The notes under the pieces: model-generated | What the model was told of the DNA's origin: nothing | Seen by the model: only the letters and a program-made list of their open reading frames with translations | The model's database searches: none | Translations under genes and position numbers: made by a program | Assembly: GCF_003285015.1 (NCBI RefSeq) | Contig: NZ_QMFB01000013.1 | Span: 127,045-191,044 of the forward strand | DNA from: Paenibacillus contaminans | GTDB taxonomy: Bacteria > Bacillota > Bacilli > Paenibacillales > NBRC-103111 | DNA length: 64,000 bases | Direction: 5' to 3' | Shown: positions 1-9,079 of the stretch, piece by piece | Layout of the letters: each line of letters starts with the position of its first letter | Numbering within the stretch: position 1 is the first letter of the stretch

Positions 1-1191
1 AAGCTCAACCGCTTGTTTTTCTAGCGGATCCGACAGCGATGCCACATAAGAATTGTCTTTCAACGCCGGGACAAAGCCCAGATTTTTCGCAAAGGAGGAT
101 GTTCCTTCCTCTGACGACGTCAGCCACTTCATAAATTCCCAGCCAAGATCTTTGTTTTTGCTCGGGCCGACCAGCATCACGCTTTGCCCGGAAATATAAA
201 GCGCATCCTCCGGCATTGACGCTACTCCCAGCTGCAGTTCCGGATTTTTGGACAAATAAAACTTTGCCGAAGCCGGCAGCAGCAAGCCCATCGCTTGTTT
301 TTCATTAATGAACGCATCGGTATCCTTAGGGAAAGATTGATTCATCTTTTGCATGCGCGCATCATCGATATTTTCCCGTTTAAACCGAACCATCCACTCA
401 AGCGCTTCGACCACCTTCGGATCGCTGAAATTTACCGTTTTCGTTTCGGCGTTCCAGAAGGTTTTGTCGTCCGCTCCGTTCGCGTATGCAAATGTGGTGA
501 ACGCAGTCATGGAATTATAGATGATATGAGGCAGTTGGCCGGTCATCTCCTGGTTCCCGTCCTTGACAACCCAAAACTTTTTGAAGAAAGCGTCGATATC
601 CGCAAGCGTTTTTAACTTAGGAAATTCCGTCATTCCATACTGATCGAGTATTTTTTTGTTATAGAAAATCGGAAATAACGTCATCGTATCGAATGGCAGC
701 CCGTACATTTTCTCATTGTAGGTAACCAGCGCTTTATTCGTATCGGGAAATTTTTTTTTCAAATCCGGAGCTTTCGTCAAATACGGCGTCAAGTCCGCGT
801 AGATCCCGTCTTTGATGAAATTGACGTTCGTTAAAGGAGTGCCCGTAAGGAACAGCTCGGGAGCGATCCCGTTCGTAACCATGTTCGTCAAATCCGCCTC
901 GCCGCCGAATGCAAGCTTGACTTTCACGTTCGGATACGTCTTGTTAAATGCCTTCACAACCTCTTCCAGCTGCGCTTGCAAGTGAGGCCAAGGCGTCATA
1001 AAGCTGATTTCGCCTGAGAATGAAGCGGGATCGGATTTTCCTTTGTCTTTCCCTTCTTCAGCCGTAGGCTTAGCTGATGGCGCGGTTGAAGGTTCGGTCG
1101 TCGATGGCTGCTTGGCGTCATTGCTTGAACATCCGGCGATCATAATTAGAAAGAGTACGGATAGTAGCGCTATCGAAATCATTCTTTTCAT
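1..1191 (-). CDS. Extracellular solute-binding lipoprotein of a sugar ABC transporter (3' end beyond window)
   Basis: The 397 visible residues start with a short basic stretch, a hydrophobic helix and an I-A-G-C lipobox at Cys21, so the protein is a lipid-anchored outside-facing binding protein. A Ser/Thr/Pro/Lys-rich linker (about residues 25-55) precedes a family 1 solute-binding domain (from GEISFMTPWP onward, with the DxxPYL and YGLPFDT regions usual in sugar binders). The C-terminus is cut by the left edge with no stop in view. ATG at 1191 is chosen because GAGGTG lies 8-9 bases upstream. It is the second binding protein of the locus and has its own regulated promoter (1353-1387). It probably serves the 2862/3786 permease pair or genes further left; the substrate cannot be read from sequence. 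Confidence 0.9.
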   Translation of the reverse strand, partial: MKRMISIALLSVLFLIMIAGCSSNDAKQPSTTEPSTAPSAKPTAEEGKDKGKSDPASFSGEISFMTPWPHLQAQLEEVVKAFNKTYPNVKVKLAFGGEADLTNMVTNGIAPELFLTGTPLTNVNFIKDGIYADLTPYLTKAPDLKKKFPDTNKALVTYNEKMYGLPFDTMTLFPIFYNKKILDQYGMTEFPKLKTLADIDAFFKKFWVVKDGNQEMTGQLPHIIYNSMTAFTTFAYANGADDKTFWNAETKTVNFSDPKVVEALEWMVRFKRENIDDARMQKMNQSFPKDTDAFINEKQAMGLLLPASAKFYLSKNPELQLGVASMPEDALYISGQSVMLVGPSKNKDLGWEFMKWLTSSEEGTSSFAKNLGFVPALKDNSYVASLSDPLEKQAVEL

Positions 1192-1327
1192 GGATACGTT
1201 CACCTCATGATTTTTGTAGGTAATACTGCTCCTTGCAAAGTCCTGTTCCTCTGCTGTTGATAAACCGCCTGTTCCCCCTCCGTTTCCCCAAAAATGCATC
1301 GGTACATGTACGTACGGTCGCCAAGCT

Positions 1328-1341
1328 TGAAAGCGCTTAAT
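1328..1341 (-). promoter_or_regulatory. cre-like catabolite-control site
   Basis: The sequence TGAAAGCGCTTAAT matches the CcpA cre consensus at about 12 of 14 positions on either strand. It lies just downstream of the predicted -10 (1353-1358) of the binding-protein promoter, where CcpA would block transcription. One mismatch falls in the usual terminal CA, so this is a candidate only. Confidence 0.4.
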
Positions 1342-1352
1342 CGAACAGCTCA

Positions 1353-1387
1353 AGTATAAAAGCTTTGATATGAATTTAGTATGAATT
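1353..1387 (-). promoter_or_regulatory. Two-component-regulated promoter of the left-edge binding protein
   Basis: Read on the minus strand, the direct repeat AATTCATACTAAATTCA (period 11 bp) is followed by 12 bases and a -10 hexamer TATACT at 1353-1358. No good -35 hexamer sits 17 bp upstream of the -10, as expected for an activator-dependent promoter. The layout is the same as at 15081-15115 and 17373-17407. The predicted leader to the start at 1191 is about 155 nt. Confidence 0.65.
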
Positions 1388-1411
1388 CGCGTCTTCACCG
1401 ATCGTCCCGAG

Positions 1412-2830
1412 CTATGCCTGCCATTCGACCTCGGTCAGCACGTTTACCCCCTGAACGAACGGGATGTCGTTGGCTATACGGACCGAATGCCCCGCGGAGT
1501 TGCCGATCTTCAAGCCTAATCGGTATACGCCTGCATGCTCGGGCAAGGGAAGACTCGCTTGAACGACATGCGCAAGCAAGCTTCTCTTGGCGTCTCCGGG
1601 CTCGTGCGGATGCCAATGCCTCGGGTCCCCGGCAGAAGAAGCCTGTATTTCATTTCCTTGCTGGTCGATCCATACGAACGCCGCAGATTCCAGTCCGTGC
1701 GGCGCGGCGAAGCCGTAATTCCGGAGTTCCAGCGTAAGCGACGCCAATTGCTTCTCCCGCAGCATCCCAATTTCCAGCCTGCCGGCCTGCAAGTAATAGC
1801 CCAAATGATCGCGGATATAGTCGAAAGTCGTTCGGCGAATCTCGTTTCCATGCTCGTCCAAAAACCAGGCGTCCGCATAAGGAAGCCTGTTCAGCTGCAG
1901 CCACGATGGATCGATGCCGATTTCCTTCCAATATTCCATCGAATATTTCCCGTCATCGTCGCCCTGCCGATAATACTCCTCACGGTTGTTATGAATCAGA
2001 CTCAAGGAAGTGTAATGATGCTCCGCGAGACGCATAATCGTCCCGTAAGGGTCGATGTACCAGCCATCCCCGAACGACCATTCGCCCCATGGAAGCTCGC
2101 CGTCTATCAAGAGGAAAGGAGACTCCTCGCAGAACTGCGCGTATTGGGCCGAACCCGGAATCAGTCCTCCATCCCCGCTGTTTGGCTTTATTGCAATAAA
2201 ATCGTCATGAAACCCTACCCGCTTATACTGCGGGTGATCGTTTCCGAGCAAACCTTTATATTCGGGCAGCCGAACTTGCACCTGCAGCTCCTCAGGCACC
2301 ATACGCAAAATGCTCTCTAGCATTTCCTTGCGGTCGAATTCGTATTTGGATGAATGCCACTCTCCCCAAGAGCCGATAAATCCCGCCTGGTATACATGAA
2401 TGACATCTTTGTTTTTGCGTATAAACGGCGCCAATTGCTCCATATGCCTAAGCATTTGATCCCTGTCCGCACACTCGGGTCCGTAATAACCCATCTGATA
2501 AGCGAACCTTAGAAGAGCACGCATCCCCATTTGCCGCAATTCATCCAAAAAAATCTGCATCGTATCGAAAGCGATATCGTCCAAGTCTTTGTTCTCGTAA
2601 GCGGAAAGATAAAAATACGTTTGGGCAAGCATCGGGCAATCGCCCTTGTAATCTTCATAATGCTTCTGCAAAAAAGCCGTAGTCCCCGAAACCTCCGGAA
2701 CATGCGAATTATAATTTCGCCCGACGTCGAGCGCGATCTCCAAGCGGAACCCTCTGTCCGGATTGCGTAAAAGCTCGGTGCTTTTGCTGCCTGGAAGCGG
2801 CCGTAAAGCGATTTTTTGAACGTGATTCAT
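1412..2830 (-). CDS. DUF4874/DUF4832 glycoside-hydrolase-like protein
   Basis: This 472-residue protein has no signal peptide. It opens with the NPDRGFR motif (residues 23-29) that marks the DUF4874 domain. A C-terminal DUF4832 region follows (roughly 210-460), and the pair resembles a TIM-barrel glycosidase with a beta-sandwich tail. No enzymatic activity has been securely shown for the family, so a role in cytoplasmic processing of the imported sugar is inferred from its place as the last gene of the transporter operon. An AAGGGG ribosome site precedes ATG 2830. The gap to the upstream permease is 31 bp, consistent with co-transcription. Confidence 0.8.
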   Translation of the reverse strand: MNHVQKIALRPLPGSKSTELLRNPDRGFRLEIALDVGRNYNSHVPEVSGTTAFLQKHYEDYKGDCPMLAQTYFYLSAYENKDLDDIAFDTMQIFLDELRQMGMRALLRFAYQMGYYGPECADRDQMLRHMEQLAPFIRKNKDVIHVYQAGFIGSWGEWHSSKYEFDRKEMLESILRMVPEELQVQVRLPEYKGLLGNDHPQYKRVGFHDDFIAIKPNSGDGGLIPGSAQYAQFCEESPFLLIDGELPWGEWSFGDGWYIDPYGTIMRLAEHHYTSLSLIHNNREEYYRQGDDDGKYSMEYWKEIGIDPSWLQLNRLPYADAWFLDEHGNEIRRTTFDYIRDHLGYYLQAGRLEIGMLREKQLASLTLELRNYGFAAPHGLESAAFVWIDQQGNEIQASSAGDPRHWHPHEPGDAKRSLLAHVVQASLPLPEHAGVYRLGLKIGNSAGHSVRIANDIPFVQGVNVLTEVEWQA

Positions 2831-2861
2831 CTGGTTTTTCCCCTTTTCGTCATGTTATCGG

Positions 2862-3776
2862 TTAATCGACAAGCCCCGTTCGTTCCACGCCTTCAATAAA
2901 CCAGCGCTGCGTGATGGCATACAAGATCAGCGGCGGAAAAATAATGAGGAACGAAGCGGCCATTTTTACGGTTTCGTTCACTTCGGCCGTCCTGCCAGCC
3001 AACTGCTTCAAAACCTCCGTCATCTTGAACAAGCTGTTGGATAAGGTCATATTGTCGGCCCCGACCATCATGCCGGTTAAATAGGTTTCATTCCAATGCC
3101 AAATAAACGAGAAAATAAACACGACGACGATCGCGGGAACGGCCAGCGGCACCATAACCTTAAGAAACAGCTTGAACGGGCCTGCGCCGTCGATTCGTGC
3201 CGCGTCCTCCAGCTCAAACGGCAAGGTGCGAAAAAATTGGCGAAAAATAATAACGAATAAAGAGCCGCGAATACCGTGTCCGAATAAATCCGGTCCCAGA
3301 ATCGCCCATTTCGTATTCAACAAGCCGGATTCCTTCATCAGCGCGAATAACGGCACCATCACCGTCTGCGGCGGAATCAGGAAGCTGAAAATGAGCAGCC
3401 CGAACAATAGATGGCGGCCCGGAAACTTGAAACGCGCAAAGGCATAACCGGCAATCGAGCAAGAGACGACTTGAAAGACCGCGCCGGCTCCGGCCAAAAC
3501 GATCGTATTCGCAAACGTCTTGGGAAACCGCAGCCCCTCCCACGCCATTCGCAGATTTTCCCACTCCAGCGCCCGCGGAATCCAGCGAACGGTCGGATCG
3601 AGCAAATCCGTCGAATTTTTAAACATGGTAGAAATCATATAGAGGATCGGAGTCAAATACAGCAGTGCCACGTCGAGCAATACGAGATACAGCAGCAGTC
3701 TGGCAAGCAGCCCGCTTCGCTCGCTCCTGCCGAACAGCACATGCTTCAAACCAAGGGCAATTCGTCTGGCGCTCAT
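2862..3776 (-). CDS. Carbohydrate ABC transporter permease, MalG type
   Basis: The 304-residue protein has about six membrane helices and the cytoplasmic EAA loop ending ELEDAARIDGAG near residue 190, which docks the ATPase. The N-terminal layout (one helix, then an outside loop with TDLLD and the WENLRMAW region) is that of the shorter MalG/inner partner of CUT1 sugar importers. It follows the MalF partner by 9 bp, and an AGGAAG ribosome site supports ATG 3776. This is the second permease pair of the locus; the only ATPase in view is at 13904. Confidence 0.93.
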   Translation of the reverse strand: MSARRIALGLKHVLFGRSERSGLLARLLLYLVLLDVALLYLTPILYMISTMFKNSTDLLDPTVRWIPRALEWENLRMAWEGLRFPKTFANTIVLAGAGAVFQVVSCSIAGYAFARFKFPGRHLLFGLLIFSFLIPPQTVMVPLFALMKESGLLNTKWAILGPDLFGHGIRGSLFVIIFRQFFRTLPFELEDAARIDGAGPFKLFLKVMVPLAVPAIVVVFIFSFIWHWNETYLTGMMVGADNMTLSNSLFKMTEVLKQLAGRTAEVNETVKMAASFLIIFPPLILYAITQRWFIEGVERTGLVD

Positions 3777-3785
3777 GGCGTCTTC

Positions 3786-4667
3786 CTACCTTTCTCTCGT
3801 AAAGACGAACTTTTTCGTCACGCCGAGGACAACGAGAATTAACAGAAAAACCGCTGTGAAATAAATCCATCCAAGCGCACTGGCGTAGCCGTATCCGGTG
3901 CCGGAATTGGTCATATTCCATGAAATCCACGATACGATCGGATTAAAAGGAAACGTGAACAGATCGACGATCGTGTAGAGCATATTCAATACGATAAAAG
4001 GAGAAATCGCAGGCAGCGTTATTTTCCAAAACGTTTCCCAAGGGGAAGCGCCGTCGATTGTCGCCGCCTCATATACGGTTCGGCCGATCGTTTGCAAACC
4101 GGCGATGAAAATAATGATCTGCACCCCCGAGTACCATAAAATCAGGACAAACGCGCGCAGCACATTCAATAACGGCTCCGCCCAAAACTTCGGCAAATTA
4201 TATTGAATAAACGAGGCCACGTCGTACTTCACCAAAATATCGAGCCCGCCGGCGCCTTGATTGAAAATTTCCGTCAGTACCTGCCCCGTGGCGAAAATAA
4301 CCGGCAGAAAAAAGACCGCCCGGAACAGCATCCTGCCCGGAAACCTGAAATTGAGCAGTACAGCCACAAATAAAGCGAAGACCGTAATAATCGGGATATA
4401 CATCAACGTCTCTTTCAATACGGCAGCGAACATCAGCACAAACTGATTATCCTGCAGAAAGGCGTACTTATAGTTGTCCCAGCCGACCGGCTTCATTCCT
4501 AGACCGTCCGACGTGATTCTGACTTTGTGAAAGCTCATAAAGAAGGAATACCCTAACGGGTACAGCACGAACGCGCAAAGCCCGACCAGCCACGGCAGCA
4601 AAAACAAATAACCGACGAGCGCTTGTCTCTTCTCATATGGAATCATCTTTCTCAGTACGGCGTTCAC
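3786..4667 (-). CDS. Sugar ABC transporter permease, MalF type
   Basis: The 293-residue, roughly six-helix protein carries the EAA-loop signature VYEAATIDGASPWETFWKI and is the MalF-type partner of the 2862 permease. The start is GTG 4667, which overlaps the upstream DUF5696 stop (GTGA), with a GGAGGGAGGAG ribosome site. Translational coupling with the upstream gene is therefore likely. Confidence 0.92.
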   Translation of the reverse strand: MNAVLRKMIPYEKRQALVGYLFLLPWLVGLCAFVLYPLGYSFFMSFHKVRITSDGLGMKPVGWDNYKYAFLQDNQFVLMFAAVLKETLMYIPIITVFALFVAVLLNFRFPGRMLFRAVFFLPVIFATGQVLTEIFNQGAGGLDILVKYDVASFIQYNLPKFWAEPLLNVLRAFVLILWYSGVQIIIFIAGLQTIGRTVYEAATIDGASPWETFWKITLPAISPFIVLNMLYTIVDLFTFPFNPIVSWISWNMTNSGTGYGYASALGWIYFTAVFLLILVVLGVTKKFVFTRER

Positions 4668-6967
4668 CCGCTCCTCCCTCCTTTAAGGACGATAAAATCG
4701 CGCGGTGGAACCTGCACGTCGCCTGTTAGATAGGGACTTGAATTGTAATTGACAAGGATCGTTTTGCCGCCCTCAAATGTCGTTGCGAACACGCCCGGGG
4801 CCTTTTCCGTATGTTCGACGATCCACTTATCCTGCACATCGCCAAGCGCCTCGTTCATTTGCTGAGCTTCTTCCGTCATCGTGCCGATCCAACCGTCGAA
4901 GCGGCTGCTGTAGATTCCTTTGCTAAGCGTATCGTCAAGCAAGGAAGAGTCTTCATAGGTCAGAAGATACGAAGGAACGGCGCCGTATTCGAGCGACTTG
5001 AGAAACTCCAGCCGGTTTTCATTGCGCAAATTGCCGGGATTGCCCGAATAAGAGACAAGGCCGTGCAGCGCAATCGGATAGAAGGGCACCGTCTTCTCGG
5101 CCAGCAGCTCATAATTGGCATCGATCGGAAGCGAGCTGATATGATCGGCATGTCCAAGCGCGTAGGCGTACCCGTTGCTGACAACCGCTTGGCCTAACGT
5201 ATCTTGCGCTTTCTTCAGCATGTCTTTGTAAATGCCTGCGGTATCCTTCCGGGTGTTACGCTCCGAAGGAGAATAATCCGAGAACAAATGCGAGGCAAGG
5301 CCGTCAAACGCCAGACCGTCGATCCCCAATTGTTTATACTTCTCAAGATCTTCCGTCATGTAGTCCATTGCCAGCCGCGGCCGAATAACATGCATCGTGC
5401 TCCGGTTGACGAGCGAGAAGCGGTTGCCTAGCGGCAGCTGCTGCTCCACCACTCTGCCGTCGATGTCGCGGACGGCATCCACCCGGGGGTTAAAGCCGTT
5501 CTTTTCCGAATAAGCAGCCGTGTAATCGTTCGTTAAAAAAAAGCGGTCGCCGAGCCGCTGCACTTCGTCGACCAATCGCTTCAAGCCGTCATTTCCGCCC
5601 AAGCCCTCCTCCGCAGGAAAACGCTTCGGCTGGGAGCCGTGCAGCCCGTTTTGCGACCACCCCGAATACGACACATTCATTCGCCCGATTCCCGAGCCTT
5701 TAAGCTTCTTGACGATTTCGCGCGCTTGATCGAAGGTGGTCATCGTCACGAAGCTGCGTTTAAACAAGCCGGGCTCCAGATCGCCGCCCAGAAGCTGCAA
5801 ATCCACGGGAAGCTCGTCTTCGGCGCCTTGAATCCGCTTCAAGCCTTCCGTTTCCATCAAATAATTCCGGTAAACGGCCGCCATCCCCACATAATCGGCC
5901 TGATCGCCGCTTAGAAAGTAATAGCGGACAGCGCTATTCCCGAGGCTCCGTTCCTTTTCGAATATTTGGAATCCCTCGCCGAATCGGCTCGTTCTTTTGT
6001 AATAGTCCTGCCGATAGACGAATTGCGGCCCGACCCAATTAAAAGTCGTGTATAGCCCGCTCGGCGTGGCATTCACTTTGGCGGAGTGAGCGCCCTCCGA
6101 AATAATGCCTAGAACGGCGTTTTGCCCGGCAACCATGCCGAAAACGGGCATCAATGCGCCTGTAGACGCCTCGTTTGTCACGCCGACCGCAAGATCCTGA
6201 CCGTAGATGCGCGTCGAGTACCGGAACGGCAGCTGCCTTTCGTTATTGAAAGGGATAACGGCGCCGACGCCCTCCGGAACGAACATATAACCGTCGGCAT
6301 CCGCGGTCTGCGCCGCGCCCAGGAACGGCAATACCCATAAGCTTGTCAGCCGGTAATTTCCCGCTTCATCGATCCGGTCGGCCGGAACGGCTACCTCCAA
6401 ATAATCGTCTTTAAGTGAGATGACATAAGTAAAGCTGATATTGATTTTCCGCAAGTCGTACGTTAGCTCGACGCCTTCCGGCAGCTGCCGGAATGAGACC
6501 TGCGCCTCCAGCTCCTGCGCGTTGCCGACCTGCTGCTTCAATACGGCGAGCGACTGATCGACATATTCCGCATAGAAGGCCGATTGCAGGTTGCCCCTCC
6601 AATGCCCTTGCGCGGTTTCCTTGCTCATCGCCTCGGCATCCGGGTTGCTTCTCCACTGTACGCCGTTCCGCTTATCGTAAATCGACACCTGGCCCATCCC
6701 GTTAATCGACAGCTGCAAACCCGCGCTTTCCGCGATCAGCTTAAAGGAAGTGTCGTCCGCTGCGAGCTTCAAGCCGGTTTGTTCCCGCCCCCCAGTCTCG
6801 GCTTCCAGCTTCACCAAGCCGGACGATTCCTGCTCCCCGGTCGCATTTTCCGTACGGTTGCCGTTCACGCCGCTTGAGACGGCCTCCGCCTGCCAACCGA
6901 AGCTGGCAAGAACTCCCGCACCTGCTATAGCAATCGCCACAAGGCCGATCGTTATCCCCCGCTTCAT
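4664..6967 (-). CDS. DUF5696 membrane-anchored surface protein
   Basis: The 767-residue protein starts with an uncleaved or signal-type hydrophobic helix (residues 4-22), then an extracellular beta-rich region and a long C-terminal region. The C-terminal region has features of a TIM-barrel carbohydrate-active enzyme (for example LGIDGLAFDGLASHLFSDY). DUF5696 proteins are typically found beside sugar ABC transporters in Paenibacillus. I infer a glycan-acting or glycan-binding role; catalytic residues are not established. ATG 6967 is chosen over an earlier in-frame ATG at 7051 because a GGGAGGAGG ribosome site precedes it and it forms an ATGA overlap with the upstream gene. Confidence 0.82.
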   Translation of the reverse strand: MKRGITIGLVAIAIAGAGVLASFGWQAEAVSSGVNGNRTENATGEQESSGLVKLEAETGGREQTGLKLAADDTSFKLIAESAGLQLSINGMGQVSIYDKRNGVQWRSNPDAEAMSKETAQGHWRGNLQSAFYAEYVDQSLAVLKQQVGNAQELEAQVSFRQLPEGVELTYDLRKINISFTYVISLKDDYLEVAVPADRIDEAGNYRLTSLWVLPFLGAAQTADADGYMFVPEGVGAVIPFNNERQLPFRYSTRIYGQDLAVGVTNEASTGALMPVFGMVAGQNAVLGIISEGAHSAKVNATPSGLYTTFNWVGPQFVYRQDYYKRTSRFGEGFQIFEKERSLGNSAVRYYFLSGDQADYVGMAAVYRNYLMETEGLKRIQGAEDELPVDLQLLGGDLEPGLFKRSFVTMTTFDQAREIVKKLKGSGIGRMNVSYSGWSQNGLHGSQPKRFPAEEGLGGNDGLKRLVDEVQRLGDRFFLTNDYTAAYSEKNGFNPRVDAVRDIDGRVVEQQLPLGNRFSLVNRSTMHVIRPRLAMDYMTEDLEKYKQLGIDGLAFDGLASHLFSDYSPSERNTRKDTAGIYKDMLKKAQDTLGQAVVSNGYAYALGHADHISSLPIDANYELLAEKTVPFYPIALHGLVSYSGNPGNLRNENRLEFLKSLEYGAVPSYLLTYEDSSLLDDTLSKGIYSSRFDGWIGTMTEEAQQMNEALGDVQDKWIVEHTEKAPGVFATTFEGGKTILVNYNSSPYLTGDVQVPPRDFIVLKGGRSG

Positions 6968-7578
6968 CGAATCGATACCTCCTCCCAGATTTGATTGATA
7001 AAGTCGAACAATTGACCCGTTAATCCCGTGAAAATGACAAGCAATATCCAAATCGCAAGCATGAACAGAATCGACAAGAAAATATTGAGCGCCGTCTCAC
7101 CCATTTCATAATTGTGCACTTCCCGCACGGAAACGAAGAACAAAAAGGCGCACCAGCCATAAATAACGGCGCGGCAGAACGAATAAATCGCGGCTTCGGA
7201 CAGCGTCAGCCCGTTCGATACGATCGCGAGCGGCATGGTGAATAAAATATAGGGCATCAGCGCATAAGCGCTGCCGTTCAAAACGTCGATAAGCCGCCCT
7301 TGACCGCGCATAATGGAGCTGACCAAATAGTTCGCCACGACCCAAGTCGCGAAAGGCACGACGATTTTGATAAAGATGACGAAAGGGTCTACGAACTTGT
7401 TCTCCACCGGATAAAAAATGTAGCTTGTCGTCAGCTCCGAGCCGAGGGTCACGAAATAGGCCGCGAATATCATCAGCAAGGTCGTAACGATCCCCGCTTT
7501 ATTCTCGTAACGAAGCTCCCAGAAGCCGGTCACCGGATGCTTCAAGATCCGCAGCGCCTGCAGCAATTGCGTCCCCAT
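6964..7578 (-). CDS. Yip1-family integral membrane protein
   Basis: The 204-residue protein has about five hydrophobic segments and the Yip1 pattern: an amphipathic N-terminus (LRILKHPVTGFWELRYENKAG), then membrane helices with a conserved RGQGRLIDVLNGSAYALMPYI loop. Its function in bacteria is unknown. Between a surface NHL/TPR protein and a DUF5696 protein it probably belongs to the envelope part of the transport system. ATG 7578 is chosen for its GGAGGGG ribosome site. This start lies inside the 3' end of the upstream gene, an 80-bp overlap. Confidence 0.78.
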   Translation of the reverse strand: MGTQLLQALRILKHPVTGFWELRYENKAGIVTTLLMIFAAYFVTLGSELTTSYIFYPVENKFVDPFVIFIKIVVPFATWVVANYLVSSIMRGQGRLIDVLNGSAYALMPYILFTMPLAIVSNGLTLSEAAIYSFCRAVIYGWCAFLFFVSVREVHNYEMGETALNIFLSILFMLAIWILLVIFTGLTGQLFDFINQIWEEVSIR

Positions 7579-9037
7579 GCTGTCCCCTCCTTTCGAGCCG
7601 CTTGCGGCGGAACAGGCGATATCCGGCATATACGGTCAATAATGCGGCTGCAGCGCCGATAAACGCTTCCGTAAAATGCTTTTGCAGCCAAACCATCCGA
7701 TACTGCCAATACGTTTCCGAATAGCCGGCAACCGATCCGGCCTTTTTGAATTCCTGCAGCGCCTCTTTCCACTGGCCTTTCTGGTAGTGGGCTTTGGCCA
7801 ATCCGAGATGCGCTTTGAAATATTTGCCGTTCAAGTGAAGCACCTGATTCCATATGCCGGCGCTCTTTTCGTATTTACCGTCCAAAGTAAGCGCCGTAGC
7901 TTGATGAATGAGCTCCGCGAATTCGCTGGCATGGAAAATTTGAATCATATTCGCGGTTCTGTCGACGATATACAGCTTTCCTTTGGAATTGACGGCAATG
8001 CTGGAAGGATAGTTGAACAGGCCGAGCTTGTTGATTCCTTCGTTCTTCCCGCCGAATGCGAATAACAGCTCGCCGTTGGCATCGTATTGATAGATGACGC
8101 CTGTCTGCGCGTCGATCGCGCTGATGTTCCCTTTGCCGTCCACCGTTAAATCGACGAACAATCGCTCTTCATCGATTTTCAGCTCTTCTCCTCCGTATAC
8201 CTTCTCGCCCAATAAGTCCTTGCCGGCGTAATTCAGCTTCTTGAGTTGCCCCTGGGCGACCGCCACGCTGGACGTATACACGAACCCCCCGGCATCCATC
8301 GCGACATTGCTTACCGTTCCGGGCAGCTTGGTCACTTCTTTAGCCAGCTGTTCTTTCGTATAAAACATCCGTTTGAGCGAATCTACGGCCTTGAACGGCA
8401 CGCGGTTCGCGCCGTAGTAGCCCTGAAACTCTCCCTCCGGGCTCAGCAGCATAACTCCTTGATAGCCGTTTCGCAGCGTAACATACATAAAGCCTCGTTT
8501 ATCGACAACGACCTTCGTCGGCTCGAATTGCAGCGTACCGGAAATATAGTCGCTTTGCGGGCGCAAATATTCGCGAACGAATGTGCCGGACGGATCGAAC
8601 ACGGCAATCCGTTTGTTTTTCGTATCCGCCACGTAGATCGTTTTTTCTTTCGTTACAAAAACGCCGTTAGGCTCCAGCAGCTTCCCTTTCCCTTCCGGTT
8701 CCGCCCCGATAACCGATACGAAAGCGCCGTTCGCGTCCAGATGAATGATCCGGCTGTTCCCCGTATCGGCAATGTATAGATGATCCTCCGCGCCGACGAA
8801 CAAGTCTTCCGGCCCGTTAAGTCCGGGCGGCCCTCCGCCTTTCGCTTCCTCCTGCCGCGGCACCAGCTGAAAGCCGAGATACCCTTCGGGTATGTATGCC
8901 GGCTGCACCGCAAATCTCCGCCCTTCCGCATCGTAAGAGAACGTCTTATAAGGAGGAGCGGCGGCAGCTGTTCCGGCTCCGGCCATGCAGATCCATACCG
9001 CGGCCATGACAGCCATGCAGCATTTACGTATAAACAA
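7499..9037 (-). CDS. Membrane-anchored NHL-repeat/TPR surface protein
   Basis: The 512-residue protein has an N-terminal signal peptide ending near AGAGTAAAA. A six-bladed NHL-type beta-propeller follows (repeats such as PEDLFVGAEDHLYIADTGN and NGVFVTKEKTIYVADTKN, about residues 70-385), then a TPR-like helical segment (about 385-445), a transmembrane helix (about 455-475) and a basic cytoplasmic tail. This predicts an outside domain tethered at its C-terminus. TTG 9037 is used because AAAGGAGG sits 9 bases upstream. It probably scaffolds the transporter; no enzyme motif was found. Confidence 0.8.
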   Translation of the reverse strand: MFIRKCCMAVMAAVWICMAGAGTAAAAPPYKTFSYDAEGRRFAVQPAYIPEGYLGFQLVPRQEEAKGGGPPGLNGPEDLFVGAEDHLYIADTGNSRIIHLDANGAFVSVIGAEPEGKGKLLEPNGVFVTKEKTIYVADTKNKRIAVFDPSGTFVREYLRPQSDYISGTLQFEPTKVVVDKRGFMYVTLRNGYQGVMLLSPEGEFQGYYGANRVPFKAVDSLKRMFYTKEQLAKEVTKLPGTVSNVAMDAGGFVYTSSVAVAQGQLKKLNYAGKDLLGEKVYGGEELKIDEERLFVDLTVDGKGNISAIDAQTGVIYQYDANGELLFAFGGKNEGINKLGLFNYPSSIAVNSKGKLYIVDRTANMIQIFHASEFAELIHQATALTLDGKYEKSAGIWNQVLHLNGKYFKAHLGLAKAHYQKGQWKEALQEFKKAGSVAGYSETYWQYRMVWLQKHFTEAFIGAAAALLTVYAGYRLFRRKRLERRGQHGDAIAAGAADLEASGDRLLGASLRE

Positions 9038-9079
9038 GCTTCGATACCTCCTTTGGCGATAAACCGATCGTCTCTCCCC

